The translations under genes were made by a program, and so were the position numbers. 64,000 bases of DNA from NCBI GenBank assembly GCA_965228125.1, contig OZ245791.1, positions 682,001 to 746,000 on the forward strand, written 5' to 3'. The notes under the pieces were generated by a model that worked only from the letters and a program-made list of their open reading frames with translations, made no database searches and was not told the DNA's origin. Positions 52,580 through 61,138 of the stretch are shown in pieces. Numbering within the stretch: position 1 is the stretch's first letter; each line of letters starts with the position of its first letter. This stretch comes from GWF2-38-69 sp965228125 (GTDB taxonomy: Bacteria; Verrucomicrobiota; Lentisphaeria; Victivallales; GWF2-38-69).

Positions 52580-53627
52580 ATACAAATCATTCATCATCTT
52601 GCTTGTCATAATACTGCTCTTCATCCTCAATGTCACAGCAAGTCTGATTCTGGCTCTGGCTGCTATGGTTTTTCTTTTATTCACTGAGCCAAGAATTATC
52701 AAATTTTTCACAAAGCCGGGATTCCTCTTATTTGCCGCCATAGCTCTTGGGATTCCGCTGCTAATTAGTTTTTCACTACAAGAACTACAGCAGAATTCAT
52801 TGATTCTTTTGAAAGGAATATTGATAACCCTCTGGATATATCTCTATACTCAAGGTTTTACCAGCAGCAATACTTATAAAAAAATAAAGCGGTTCCTGCC
52901 TGGCGAATTAATAAGCCTGATTAACATATCTTCCGGTGCTATTGCAGCCATACAACAAACAACTTTCAAAGAAATCGGAAAAATCAAGGAAAAAAAGAGC
53001 TCATACTACGAACACGTAGTGAACTTTTTCTATACCTTTGCAAAACTCTCAGAATCTATTTCTTCAAAAATAGACAAAATGAACTCAAAAAAAGTGTTCA
53101 TCTTAACAGGAAAAATACATGAGGGAAAAACAACCCTGGCGTCAAATATTGCAAAAGAAGCTATTGATGCCGGATTAAAGGTGGGTGGAATTTTGGCAAG
53201 GGCTGAAATGGAAAAAGGAGAAAACATAGCATACTATGTCGAAGACCTCAAAACTCACCAGAGAGAAAAACTAATAACAAAAGAACCTGTTACCGAATAT
53301 TATGACCGCTTTTGGTCTTATTATTTTTTAAAAGATGGTATGAAACTGTCATTAAAATGTTTATCTCCGAGATACCTTCGTGATAGAGATATTGTAATTA
53401 TTGACGAAATAGGAGCAATGGAGTTAGAAGACAGAGGATACAGCAAACAGTTATCAAAAATTTTGAACTCTGACATCTCTATAGTCATCCTGATAATCAG
53501 AGAACAATTCATTGACGCTGTCAGCCGTAAATTCAGCCTGGCCCCCCAGCAAATCATAAGAATCGGGGATTCTCCCACATCGGCAATCAAATCAATACAA
53601 AGCTGTTTGCATTTTTCTCTCACATAA
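52569..53627 (+). CDS. Membrane-domain / THEP1-type NTPase fusion
   Basis: This 352-residue protein joins two modules. Residues 1-100 carry about four membrane helices; the following LPGELISLIN through FFYTFAKLSES looks like the coupling helices of EcfT/CbiQ transporter proteins. Residues 174-350 form a P-loop NTPase of the THEP1 (NTPase_1) family: Walker A GKIHEGKT (181-188), Walker B and DEIGAMEL (275-285). THEP1 proteins hydrolyse NTPs, and fusion to an EcfT-like domain is unusual to my knowledge. Together with the adjacent S-like protein it could be a variant transport system. The EcfT resemblance is my inference. Confidence 0.7.
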   Translation: MTPKYKSFIILLVIILLFILNVTASLILALAAMVFLLFTEPRIIKFFTKPGFLLFAAIALGIPLLISFSLQELQQNSLILLKGILITLWIYLYTQGFTSSNTYKKIKRFLPGELISLINISSGAIAAIQQTTFKEIGKIKEKKSSYYEHVVNFFYTFAKLSESISSKIDKMNSKKVFILTGKIHEGKTTLASNIAKEAIDAGLKVGGILARAEMEKGENIAYYVEDLKTHQREKLITKEPVTEYYDRFWSYYFLKDGMKLSLKCLSPRYLRDRDIVIIDEIGAMELEDRGYSKQLSKILNSDISIVILIIREQFIDAVSRKFSLAPQQIIRIGDSPTSAIKSIQSCLHFSLT

Positions 53628-53717
53628 AAAACCAAACCTGTGGCTTCGACTGGAACAATCCTTTGATTGCTATAAAATAAATATTGCATTGTAAACTCGA
53701 TAACATATAAAAATATT

Positions 53718-54824
53718 ATGTATCCTTTCAGAAGGGCAACAAGAAGTGTAAAAATTGGAAATATTTGGATTGGTAGCTCTTATGGAGTTTCAATCCAATC
53801 CATGACCAATTCTGATACAAAAGATGTCAAAGCCACTCTCGAACAAATCTGCGAGCTTGCCAAACTTGGCTGCCAGATAGCAAGAGTTGCCGTGCCTGAT
53901 ATTCAGTCTGCTGAAGCTCTAAAGGATTTAGTAAAGTCGTCTCCCCTGCCTCTGGTAGCTGACATACATTTCGACCATAAGCTGGCTATTGTTTCTATTA
54001 AAAACGGCATTCATGCCGTTAGAATCAACCCTGGAAATATCGGGTCAAAAGACAATGTAAAAGCCGTGGCTGAAGCCGCTGGAGGTGCAGGGATTCCCAT
54101 ACGTATCGGAGCAAACACAGGAAGCCTGGCAAAGGAATTTCACATTGAAGATAAAACAGGAGACAAATTTGAAAAGGCACAATTGTTAGCTGACGCATTA
54201 GTTAAAAGTGCTCTCAAACAATGTCAGTTATTGGAAGATTTTTCCTTCAAAGATATTAAAGTATCACTCAAAGCTTCAGATGTTTTAACCACCTTCTTGG
54301 CATACAAAAAATTTGCATCCAAAACAGACTATCCTCTTCATTTGGGAGTAACAGAAGCAGGAACTCTCTTTAAAAGCAGCGTCAAGTCTTCAATTGGAAT
54401 AGGTTCGCTTCTGCTTGATGGCATCGGAGATACTATCAGGGTTAGCGTAACAGGCTCACCTTTGGAAGAAATTAGAATTGCCAAAACAATACTAGAGGCA
54501 ACCGGGCACAGGGACTCTTCTCCGGAAATAGTCTCCTGCCCTACCTGTGCCAGAACCACTACTGATATAATAAAAGTAACAAAAGATATCGAATCCCTGA
54601 TAGATTCTTTAAAGCAAAATGGCGCATCTTTCGCTCCTTTCAAAATAGCAATAATGGGCTGTGCAGTCAATGGCCCCGGAGAAGCCAGAGACGCAGACAT
54701 TGGAATAGCTGGGGCGAATGGCAAATTTATACTCTTCAAAAATGGTGTATCTCTTAAAAACTCCTATACTGAGGAACAAGTCTTTTCCCTCCTGAAAGAA
54801 GAAATCTTTAAAAGGAAACTTTAG
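53718..54824 (+). CDS. ispG: 4-Hydroxy-3-methylbut-2-enyl diphosphate synthase
   Basis: IspG (GcpE) reduces methylerythritol cyclodiphosphate to HMBPP in the non-mevalonate pathway. This 368-residue protein has the short bacterial form. Cluster ligands are in SCPTCART near 270 and MGCAVNGPGEA near 312. VSIQSMTNSDT and ADIHFDHKLA are typical. No clear ribosome site precedes the ATG. dxs of the same pathway is at 9589. The STAS gene starts two bases after its stop. Confidence 0.95.
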   Translation: MYPFRRATRSVKIGNIWIGSSYGVSIQSMTNSDTKDVKATLEQICELAKLGCQIARVAVPDIQSAEALKDLVKSSPLPLVADIHFDHKLAIVSIKNGIHAVRINPGNIGSKDNVKAVAEAAGGAGIPIRIGANTGSLAKEFHIEDKTGDKFEKAQLLADALVKSALKQCQLLEDFSFKDIKVSLKASDVLTTFLAYKKFASKTDYPLHLGVTEAGTLFKSSVKSSIGIGSLLLDGIGDTIRVSVTGSPLEEIRIAKTILEATGHRDSSPEIVSCPTCARTTTDIIKVTKDIESLIDSLKQNGASFAPFKIAIMGCAVNGPGEARDADIGIAGANGKFILFKNGVSLKNSYTEEQVFSLLKEEIFKRKL

Positions 54825-54826
54825 AC

Positions 54827-55144
54827 ATGCCTCTTAAAATCAGCTATAAAACAAATGAAAACGAGCTAAGAATAACAATCTCAGGGCAAATAAATATCTC
54901 CAACGCCGCTGAATTTGAGGAAGAACTCGTTTCTGCCATACATAATGACGGGAAAAACTATGTCCTGGATCTTGCCGATCTTGACTTTATATCCAGCGCT
55001 GGAATGCGCGTATTAATATTATGCTCTAAGAACCTTGCCAAACATGATAAAAAAATCACCTGTTTGCTAAACAGCCAATCAAGAGTGAAAGACGTTTTTC
55101 TTATGGCAGGTTTGTATTATGTCATGGATATTAAAGAAATATAA
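54827..55144 (+). CDS. STAS-domain anti-sigma factor antagonist
   Basis: This 105-residue protein is a single STAS domain of the SpoIIAA/RsbV type. The regulatory serine is in DLDFISSAGMRVL near residue 57. Family members bind and sequester an anti-sigma kinase when unphosphorylated. It begins two bases after ispG, an odd neighbour, and ends four bases from the convergent RsbU-like gene. Its natural partners may be that phosphatase and the RsbW-like kinase at 20022. A ribosome site (AAGGA) lies in the ispG end. Confidence 0.87.
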   Translation: MPLKISYKTNENELRITISGQINISNAAEFEEELVSAIHNDGKNYVLDLADLDFISSAGMRVLILCSKNLAKHDKKITCLLNSQSRVKDVFLMAGLYYVMDIKEI

Positions 55145-55147
55145 TAA

Positions 55148-57091
55148 TCATTGTCCTCTGTACTTCAGTATCACCATACAAATATCATCGCTCTGCTCAG
55201 CTTTGCCCTCATGGGCTAAAACTGCCCTATAAACATTTGCCATAAGATCATTTGCAGTACAAGTGCGGTTCTCATCAAGAACCACTTGCAAATTCTGTTC
55301 AAGGAAAAGATTAGAATTAATGTCCATAGCTTCGGTGACGCCATCGGTATACATAAACAGGATATCTCCTGGTTTAAGGTTTAGCACCCTCGTTTTATAT
55401 TCAAAGTCAACCATTCCGATAGCCGGCATCACAGTATTTGTATCCATAAACTCAAATGGATGAGAACTTCTGGACATCGCAGGCGGACAATGTCCGGCAT
55501 CGCAGGTTTCAAGAGTACCTGTCCTAATGTCTAAAATCGCTGCAAAGAGCGTCAGAAACATACTTGAAGTGTTTTCTTCATTGATGCTGCTGTTGACTGA
55601 ACTTATTGCATCAGCTAATCCAAGCCCTGATATCAACCTGGATCTTATCATGGTCCGGGAAATAGCCATGAACATGGCTCCTGAAATGCTCTTCCCTGAA
55701 ACATCACCTATCATGAAGCAGAAATGGTATTTATCAATAAAAAAGAAATCGTAGAAATCGCCGCCAACTGTTTTTGCAGGATGTATAAATGCGCTGAATT
55801 CAATCTCTTTGATATCAGGAAAATTGCTTGGAATTATGCTCCTCTGAATTTTCTTTGCAATATTAAGTTCATGTTCGATCTGCTGCTTTGCTTCAGTCAT
55901 CAGCCGCACATTCTCAATATGATTCTTAATGTCCCTTTTCATTTTTGCAAACGCTCTGCTAAGTATTCCAACCTCATCTTCTGTCGTAATTTCGGGAAGT
56001 TCTGCATCAAAGTTACCGTTACCGATTTGTGCGGCAGCAACAGTAAGTTTGGACAGAAATTTTGTCTGTTTAAGTGTAAGATAGACAATAACTGGAATAG
56101 GTATCAGCAAACATATTAATCCAATGATTAGAAGTCTGGAAATCCTTATAAACATTTCCGCAAAAAATTCTTTTTCAGGCACCATAATGCCAAACCACCA
56201 TGACTCATACGGGTAAGTAAAAACCAGAAACCATTGACCCGATTCCGGATCATAATACCGTACAAAAGCAGACTCCTGAACCATAATTTTCTTCAACGCA
56301 TCGTTGATAGACGGGTTCTTTGTATCTTTAGCATATTCAAATGCATTTAAAACAGTTCCGTTTCTTTCTAGCATATCACCATCTTTCGACAAAAAAGTAC
56401 AGAAACCGTTTTCATAAGTTTCCACCTTATTAATCAATGCGACAAGCCACTCGAGTTTAAGGTCGACCTTTACAACCCCCTCCTCTATATAGCTTTCTCC
56501 TTTGCATGAAAAAATTGGATATACATAGGATATTATGTCCTGATCGAAATATTCCCCAATCCATCTGCCATCATGCTTCAGCGTTTCTTCAAACCACTCT
56601 TCTTTACAAAAATTTTTATGTATTATTTGTGCATACGCGCTATCATCATTCCCCTTGATATCCTTTGGATAACTATAGTATACCGAATCTGAATATTTAT
56701 GTTCAGGGTCAAGAGATACCTTTACACTTTCATAACCAGAAACTTTATTCTTATCGCTGAGGTAGGCAATAGTTATGCTTTTAATGTTCTTGTTCCATAT
56801 CAAACTTTCTACGAGGCTTTCGTATATGTCATTGTTATTAAGTTTTGGACTTAAAGCAGAAACCGTATAGGAAATATCGTAGGCAATTTGCTCGGTTTGT
56901 CCGAAAAGTTTTTCGCAGTGCAAGATGAGCATTTCCACCTGAGAGTGCGCCTTTTCTTTCAGATCTCTGATGGTATACTCTCTGGTAGATTTATAAAAAC
57001 ATGCAAGTATCACGGAAACAATTACGACCAGGCAGGCAATATATAAAAGAAGAACTTTAGCGGCCAGGCTTTTTCTAAATAGACGGTTCAT
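55148..57091 (-). CDS. Membrane sensor with RsbU/SpoIIE-type PP2C phosphatase
   Basis: This 647-residue protein has an N-terminal helix (12-32), an extracellular sensor region of about 270 residues (Cache-like), a second helix around 305-330, a HAMP region, a short coiled coil (QIEHELNIAKKIQRSIIP) and the SpoIIE phosphatase domain. Metal ligands are in VGGDFYDFF, IGDVSGKS, TDGVTEAMD and SDDICMVIL. It should dephosphorylate a STAS protein in response to a signal. The STAS gene (54827) is convergent and adjacent. AAGGA precedes the ATG. Confidence 0.88.
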   Translation of the reverse strand: MNRLFRKSLAAKVLLLYIACLVVIVSVILACFYKSTREYTIRDLKEKAHSQVEMLILHCEKLFGQTEQIAYDISYTVSALSPKLNNNDIYESLVESLIWNKNIKSITIAYLSDKNKVSGYESVKVSLDPEHKYSDSVYYSYPKDIKGNDDSAYAQIIHKNFCKEEWFEETLKHDGRWIGEYFDQDIISYVYPIFSCKGESYIEEGVVKVDLKLEWLVALINKVETYENGFCTFLSKDGDMLERNGTVLNAFEYAKDTKNPSINDALKKIMVQESAFVRYYDPESGQWFLVFTYPYESWWFGIMVPEKEFFAEMFIRISRLLIIGLICLLIPIPVIVYLTLKQTKFLSKLTVAAAQIGNGNFDAELPEITTEDEVGILSRAFAKMKRDIKNHIENVRLMTEAKQQIEHELNIAKKIQRSIIPSNFPDIKEIEFSAFIHPAKTVGGDFYDFFFIDKYHFCFMIGDVSGKSISGAMFMAISRTMIRSRLISGLGLADAISSVNSSINEENTSSMFLTLFAAILDIRTGTLETCDAGHCPPAMSRSSHPFEFMDTNTVMPAIGMVDFEYKTRVLNLKPGDILFMYTDGVTEAMDINSNLFLEQNLQVVLDENRTCTANDLMANVYRAVLAHEGKAEQSDDICMVILKYRGQ

Positions 57092-57092
57092 A

Positions 57093-58472
57093 TTAATCCT
57101 TTGTCTTCTCCCTCATATTTATGAACTTGTCATAATCAATCCTGGCTTGCATGGTCTGCTCGCATGAATTAATCATGTGCTTGATCTTTTCTGTGGCAGC
57201 TTTCTCAAGCCCCAATCCCGAGAGATCATTTAAAAGAAAATCTGTATAAGTTTTTATCACGTCTAGTTCCGTAATCCCAAAGTACAAATCATATTTGTCT
57301 ATACAATACACAGAAGATTTGCAATTTATTATTTGCTTATTGTCGGGGCATTTCATCTTATAGTAAATAGTTGAGAATCGTTCGGTTTTAAGTTTTTCCA
57401 AATCATAAGCTGCAGGAATTTCCTTGAGTGAATCGAGGAATTCCATGTGTTCATAATCAGAAGAAAAATTCTCACAACCCGAAAAGTTCTTTACAACCAA
57501 AGAGTCTGAAATATACACCAACTCCTTAGGACACAGTGACTTATTTTTAAGTTCAACAATTTTCCCTGACCCAAACCAGATGATCTTGTTTTCCAGGAAC
57601 TCAATGCATCTTTTCAAGTCATTTGCCAGGAATTCAGTCTTTTTTCGCTGCGTAATGTCAATAAAGGAGCCTATCAAGCCTGTCAGCTTGCCTTTATTAT
57701 CAAAGGTCGGTATTTTTGAAATAAGCCCATATCTTTTTTTGCGGCTTCCGGGAATATAGGCTTCCCTGTTTTTCACGCTTTCACCGCTGAAAATAACCTG
57801 CTGATCTTCATCGGTATTTTTTCTCGCTTCTTCAGATCCAAAAACATCCAAATCTGTCTTGCCGAAAATATTAAGCTCGCTTGGTATCGATAGTAGTTCA
57901 AGAAAAGCTTTGCTTGCCGCCATGTATTTCTGCCTATGATCCTTTACATAGAGCATAGCATCAGAGAAATTAATCAACGTCTTGATTAACCTGACAGCCT
58001 TAGTCGATTCGTTGAATTTCTCCTGTATCGCGCTCAATATAGAGTTTTGCGATTCTACTCTTTTAGCCTCATCAATATCATCAAAGCTAATCCACTTCTT
58101 TAAAAACTTCTTCTCTTCAATGCTATCTTTGTCAGTAACAGGCGCTTCTTTGGGTAGGCTGGAAATCTCCTCCACCCCGACATTTAACACCTTGGCAATA
58201 GATCTAATGTATTTCTCTTTCGGTAAAACGTCGCCTTTCTCTACCCTCCACAAGGTCACTCTGGAGATATCCGCTTTACGGCTCAATTCTGAAAGGGATA
58301 TTTTTTTATCTGTTAAAATCCTGCTGAGTTTATCAGGATAAAATTCCAACGCGCTCATTACTGGCCTTAAACCTTGAATTAATACCTTTTCTCTAGCTTC
58401 TACCTCAAATTTTAAAGCTGTCAGGTCATATTTGCTACAGTACTTTTCCAATGCGGACAATGAAAAAATCAA
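57093..58472 (-). CDS. XRE-family HTH / PAS-domain regulator
   Basis: This 459-residue protein starts with a helix-turn-helix of the XRE type at about 50-95 (ISLSELSRKADISRVTLWRVEKG). A PAS domain follows at about 160-285 (SDAMLYVKDHRQKYMAASKAF, GSFIDITQRKK). The last 150 residues are unrecognised. It may sense a ligand and bind DNA, controlling nearby genes. The TTG start at 58472 follows AAGGA; an ATG 38 codons later, still before the HTH, is an alternative. It lies one base upstream of the RsbU-like gene, so it may serve the same stress response. Confidence 0.75.
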   Translation of the reverse strand: MIFSLSALEKYCSKYDLTALKFEVEAREKVLIQGLRPVMSALEFYPDKLSRILTDKKISLSELSRKADISRVTLWRVEKGDVLPKEKYIRSIAKVLNVGVEEISSLPKEAPVTDKDSIEEKKFLKKWISFDDIDEAKRVESQNSILSAIQEKFNESTKAVRLIKTLINFSDAMLYVKDHRQKYMAASKAFLELLSIPSELNIFGKTDLDVFGSEEARKNTDEDQQVIFSGESVKNREAYIPGSRKKRYGLISKIPTFDNKGKLTGLIGSFIDITQRKKTEFLANDLKRCIEFLENKIIWFGSGKIVELKNKSLCPKELVYISDSLVVKNFSGCENFSSDYEHMEFLDSLKEIPAAYDLEKLKTERFSTIYYKMKCPDNKQIINCKSSVYCIDKYDLYFGITELDVIKTYTDFLLNDLSGLGLEKAATEKIKHMINSCEQTMQARIDYDKFINMREKTKD

Positions 58473-58591
58473 AATATCCTTGCAGGGGGCTATCTCATCA
58501 GAACACTTTTTATAATCTTTTCATTATTAATAATTGCATGTTTATATTTAACATTCCTCTGTTAAAAATATCTCTTTATACTAAAATTTTA

Positions 58592-58620
58592 TTCACTATA
58601 TTGTGTTTTATGTCTATACT
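58592..58620 (+). promoter_or_regulatory. Candidate promoter of the chitinase-like gene
   Basis: TTCACT (58592-58597) and TATACT (58615-58620) are separated by 17 bases, a sigma-70-like layout. A TTTAAC-N8-GTTAAA inverted repeat (58547-58566) lies just upstream and might be an operator. The start codon is 144 bases further on, so the leader is long. Confidence 0.35.
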
Positions 58621-58764
58621 TCTCCCATAAGAAAGGAAGATTCATAAACTTCCCACGAAAAAAAGCACGACTACGCAAACGTTGAATATTTTTGATGGGG
58701 CTTGATGGCAATTAAGTTCTCTGATACAAAGCAAGTACAAAATTAACAAAAATGGAGGTAAAAC

Positions 58765-60711
58765 ATGTCCGATCCAATAAAAAAATTAAATACTGTAAGA
58801 GACAAATCGATAACTGCAATTCTCGTTGTTTGGTTTGCATTGTTCTCGACAATCGTATTTGCTGGAACCCAGCAACCACAAATATGGGATGGCTGCTACT
58901 CCATTAAAGACGGAGTTCTCAAAGTCAGCTGGGAAACAAACTTTGGAGATAAGGCTACGAGTGCGGATTTGTATAATAAGGAAACAGGAAAAATTATTGC
59001 ATCTTTGTCCTCAAGCCAGATAGCAAACAAAGGAAAGCCCGGAGAAGGCTGCAAGGGGGAATTTACTGTAAACAATATTCAAGGAGACAGCATAACAGTT
59101 TATGTGGTTCTTGACAACAACCCCTCTATTAAGTCAAAAGATGTTACTGCAAAAGCTGCTGGCTCAGGAGATGACAAACAAGGCGATATAACTTACAACT
59201 GCGGCTACGATGCGAATACTATCCCGCCAGTTACAAGGGAATTTACCATATGGGGAACCAATGGACAGAAAGTTGAATGCAATTTAAAAATAACAAAAGA
59301 ACCATCTAAAGGAGCCCTTCATGTGGATGGTGCTAAGTTCATATATGAGCCAACTGACCCTGAACTAAAAAGTGCTTTTACCGATAATTTCTCTTACAAG
59401 CTTGAACAGAACAATACTGACAAAGTACTCAAAGAAGGGATAATAACTTTAAACTTTAAGTATTTCGAACCCCTAAGAGACCTGAAGTATTACGAAGAGC
59501 ATATCAATGATTTTAAACCGAATAACTGGCTTGATTTCTGGGCAAAAAGTAATTTACCTGGCACGAAAGGTGATTTTACTTCAAAACTAGCCACCCTAAA
59601 ATACTACATTAGGGTCAGCAATGTCGATCTCTCTAAAATCGAAGAACAAGAAAGCCCTAACAACCCTGATAATGTTAATCGCATTATTAGGATTATGCCA
59701 AAAGCCAAATTTGAAAAAGTCTTTCCGTATACCGCAGATACAAAGACAGAAAGAAACGGTTTCATCCCGGGGATAACCTTCAGTTATCTTAATTTCCTGA
59801 AAGCTGCAGCCGTACTGCCGGGTTATTGCGGCGACTATGACGACTTTCCACTTAACGATTCAACGCATCTTATGTGTCATGATCCGGAAATAATCGCAAA
59901 AAGATTCCTCGCTACTACAATGGCGCATGCTGTACAGGAGACATCAGATCAAGGGCCAAAAGAAAATGAATTTGATCTTGATTTGAAGATTAAGGGAACT
60001 TTCGGACATCTCAAAGAAGCTAATGCTCAGAGCCTAAAGTATCATGATGCAAGTGGACCATTCGGCCCTCAGGGATATTTATACTATCTAACCGAAAACA
60101 ATTGTTATTATGGCCGCGGAGCAAAACAGCTTTCATACCCGTCGAATTATGCCAATGTTTCGCTGTTGCTCTATGGCGATCTTCGCCTTGTAAAATACCC
60201 GCAACTTGTCGAAGAAAGCGTACTGCCATTCCTTACTTCAATAGCCTATATGTTGATTCCAAAGAGCGGAAATCCATCTCTGGCTGAAGTTATGGATGGC
60301 TCATGGTCTGAAGCATTACATAATGCTGCTCCTGCTGACTTCAAAAAAATTTACGACAGGGATTTTCCTCTAACTGTTCTACTGGTAAATGGCGGGCCGG
60401 AATGCAATGGAAAAACTGATATTCCTTCCGTAAACAGGTCAAGATACAGGATTGACGCTTATAATAAGTTTTCTACTGACGGCGCTCTGCTTGACCCCAC
60501 AGTCGATTATAAAGTAGAAAACGAACCCGCTAATGAATATTACAAAGTTGACAAGTTAAAAACCGAAACAATAAATTTTGGCCCAAATAAATGGAATACG
60601 CTCTTCGCAAGACCGTACTATTATAATGGGAAAAAAGACGGCGTGGTTAGCTGGGATACCAACATTCAGATATTCGGCGGCAAATCTGTAATGGACAATA
60701 TAATATTCTGA
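58765..60711 (+). CDS. GH19 chitinase-like exoprotein with N-terminal beta-sandwich domains
   Basis: This 648-residue protein has a signal/anchor segment at 15-33. The GH19 domain spans about 315-600: the catalytic glutamate is likely E392 in MAHAVQETSD, and YYGRGAKQLSYPSNYAN (448-464) is the family's conserved block. It should cleave chitin, chitosan or peptidoglycan-like glycans. Residues 35-130 and 140-235 look like two Ig-like modules (the second reads FIYEPTDP and FSYKLEQ). GGAGGT precedes the ATG. A strong terminator follows. I could not confirm the second acidic catalytic residue by eye. Confidence 0.8.
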   Translation: MSDPIKKLNTVRDKSITAILVVWFALFSTIVFAGTQQPQIWDGCYSIKDGVLKVSWETNFGDKATSADLYNKETGKIIASLSSSQIANKGKPGEGCKGEFTVNNIQGDSITVYVVLDNNPSIKSKDVTAKAAGSGDDKQGDITYNCGYDANTIPPVTREFTIWGTNGQKVECNLKITKEPSKGALHVDGAKFIYEPTDPELKSAFTDNFSYKLEQNNTDKVLKEGIITLNFKYFEPLRDLKYYEEHINDFKPNNWLDFWAKSNLPGTKGDFTSKLATLKYYIRVSNVDLSKIEEQESPNNPDNVNRIIRIMPKAKFEKVFPYTADTKTERNGFIPGITFSYLNFLKAAAVLPGYCGDYDDFPLNDSTHLMCHDPEIIAKRFLATTMAHAVQETSDQGPKENEFDLDLKIKGTFGHLKEANAQSLKYHDASGPFGPQGYLYYLTENNCYYGRGAKQLSYPSNYANVSLLLYGDLRLVKYPQLVEESVLPFLTSIAYMLIPKSGNPSLAEVMDGSWSEALHNAAPADFKKIYDRDFPLTVLLVNGGPECNGKTDIPSVNRSRYRIDAYNKFSTDGALLDPTVDYKVENEPANEYYKVDKLKTETINFGPNKWNTLFARPYYYNGKKDGVVSWDTNIQIFGGKSVMDNIIF

Positions 60712-60740
60712 TTTCCAAATCCAAACCAAATACTTCTTCT

Positions 60741-60770
60741 AAGGCGCAGGAAAAATCCTGCGCCTTTTTT
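60741..60770 (+). terminator. Rho-independent terminator after the chitinase-like gene
   Basis: AAGGCGCAGGA (60741-60751) and TCCTGCGCCTT (60756-60766) form a perfect 11-base stem with an AAAA loop, followed by a short U run. Confidence 0.92.
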
Positions 60771-61021
60771 TAGCTATAAGTATAGAACGCCTCAATGTAA
60801 AGTTTATATGCGGTGTAGATGAATAATAGCATTTACGAAATATCGACGATAAATATATTCTAAAAACAACTTCGCATAATAAATAAACAATGCACTGTTA
60901 ATATTTAACAGTATAAACGTTTAAAAAAACAAAATATAACAGATTAACTTTCCTATTTAAAAAAGATGCTCCAAAATAAGAATCAGAGTTTAAAGTCAAA
61001 ATATAAATTAGGAGGTTATTT
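60771..61021. other. AT-rich intergenic region before the unknown exoprotein
   Basis: No gene is seen here. A palindrome CTGTTAA-TAT-TTAACAG (60895-60911) is the one notable element. CTGTTAA also occurs upstream of the chitinase-like gene (58559-58565). The region probably holds the promoter of the sORF and the 881-residue protein, but no clear -35/-10 pair could be chosen. Confidence 0.35.
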
Positions 61022-61123
61022 GTGATTAAAAAACTAGTCAATGATTCTAATGGTTTTAATAAAAAGCGCTTATTATTAAAGGCATTCTCGTTGTGCGGTT
61101 ATAATTATCAGTTAATAATCTAA
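61022..61123 (+). CDS. 33-codon small ORF, possible leader peptide
   Basis: A GTG start lies six bases after a perfect AGGAGGT ribosome site. The frame runs 33 codons to a TAA (VIKKLVNDSNGFNKKR and so on) and ends 15 bases before the next gene's ATG. The product is basic and has no recognisable family. It could be a leader peptide that controls translation of the 881-residue gene, or a chance frame behind a good ribosome site. Confidence 0.4.
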   Translation: MIKKLVNDSNGFNKKRLLLKAFSLCGYNYQLII

Positions 61124-61138
61124 AAAATAAGGAGAATA

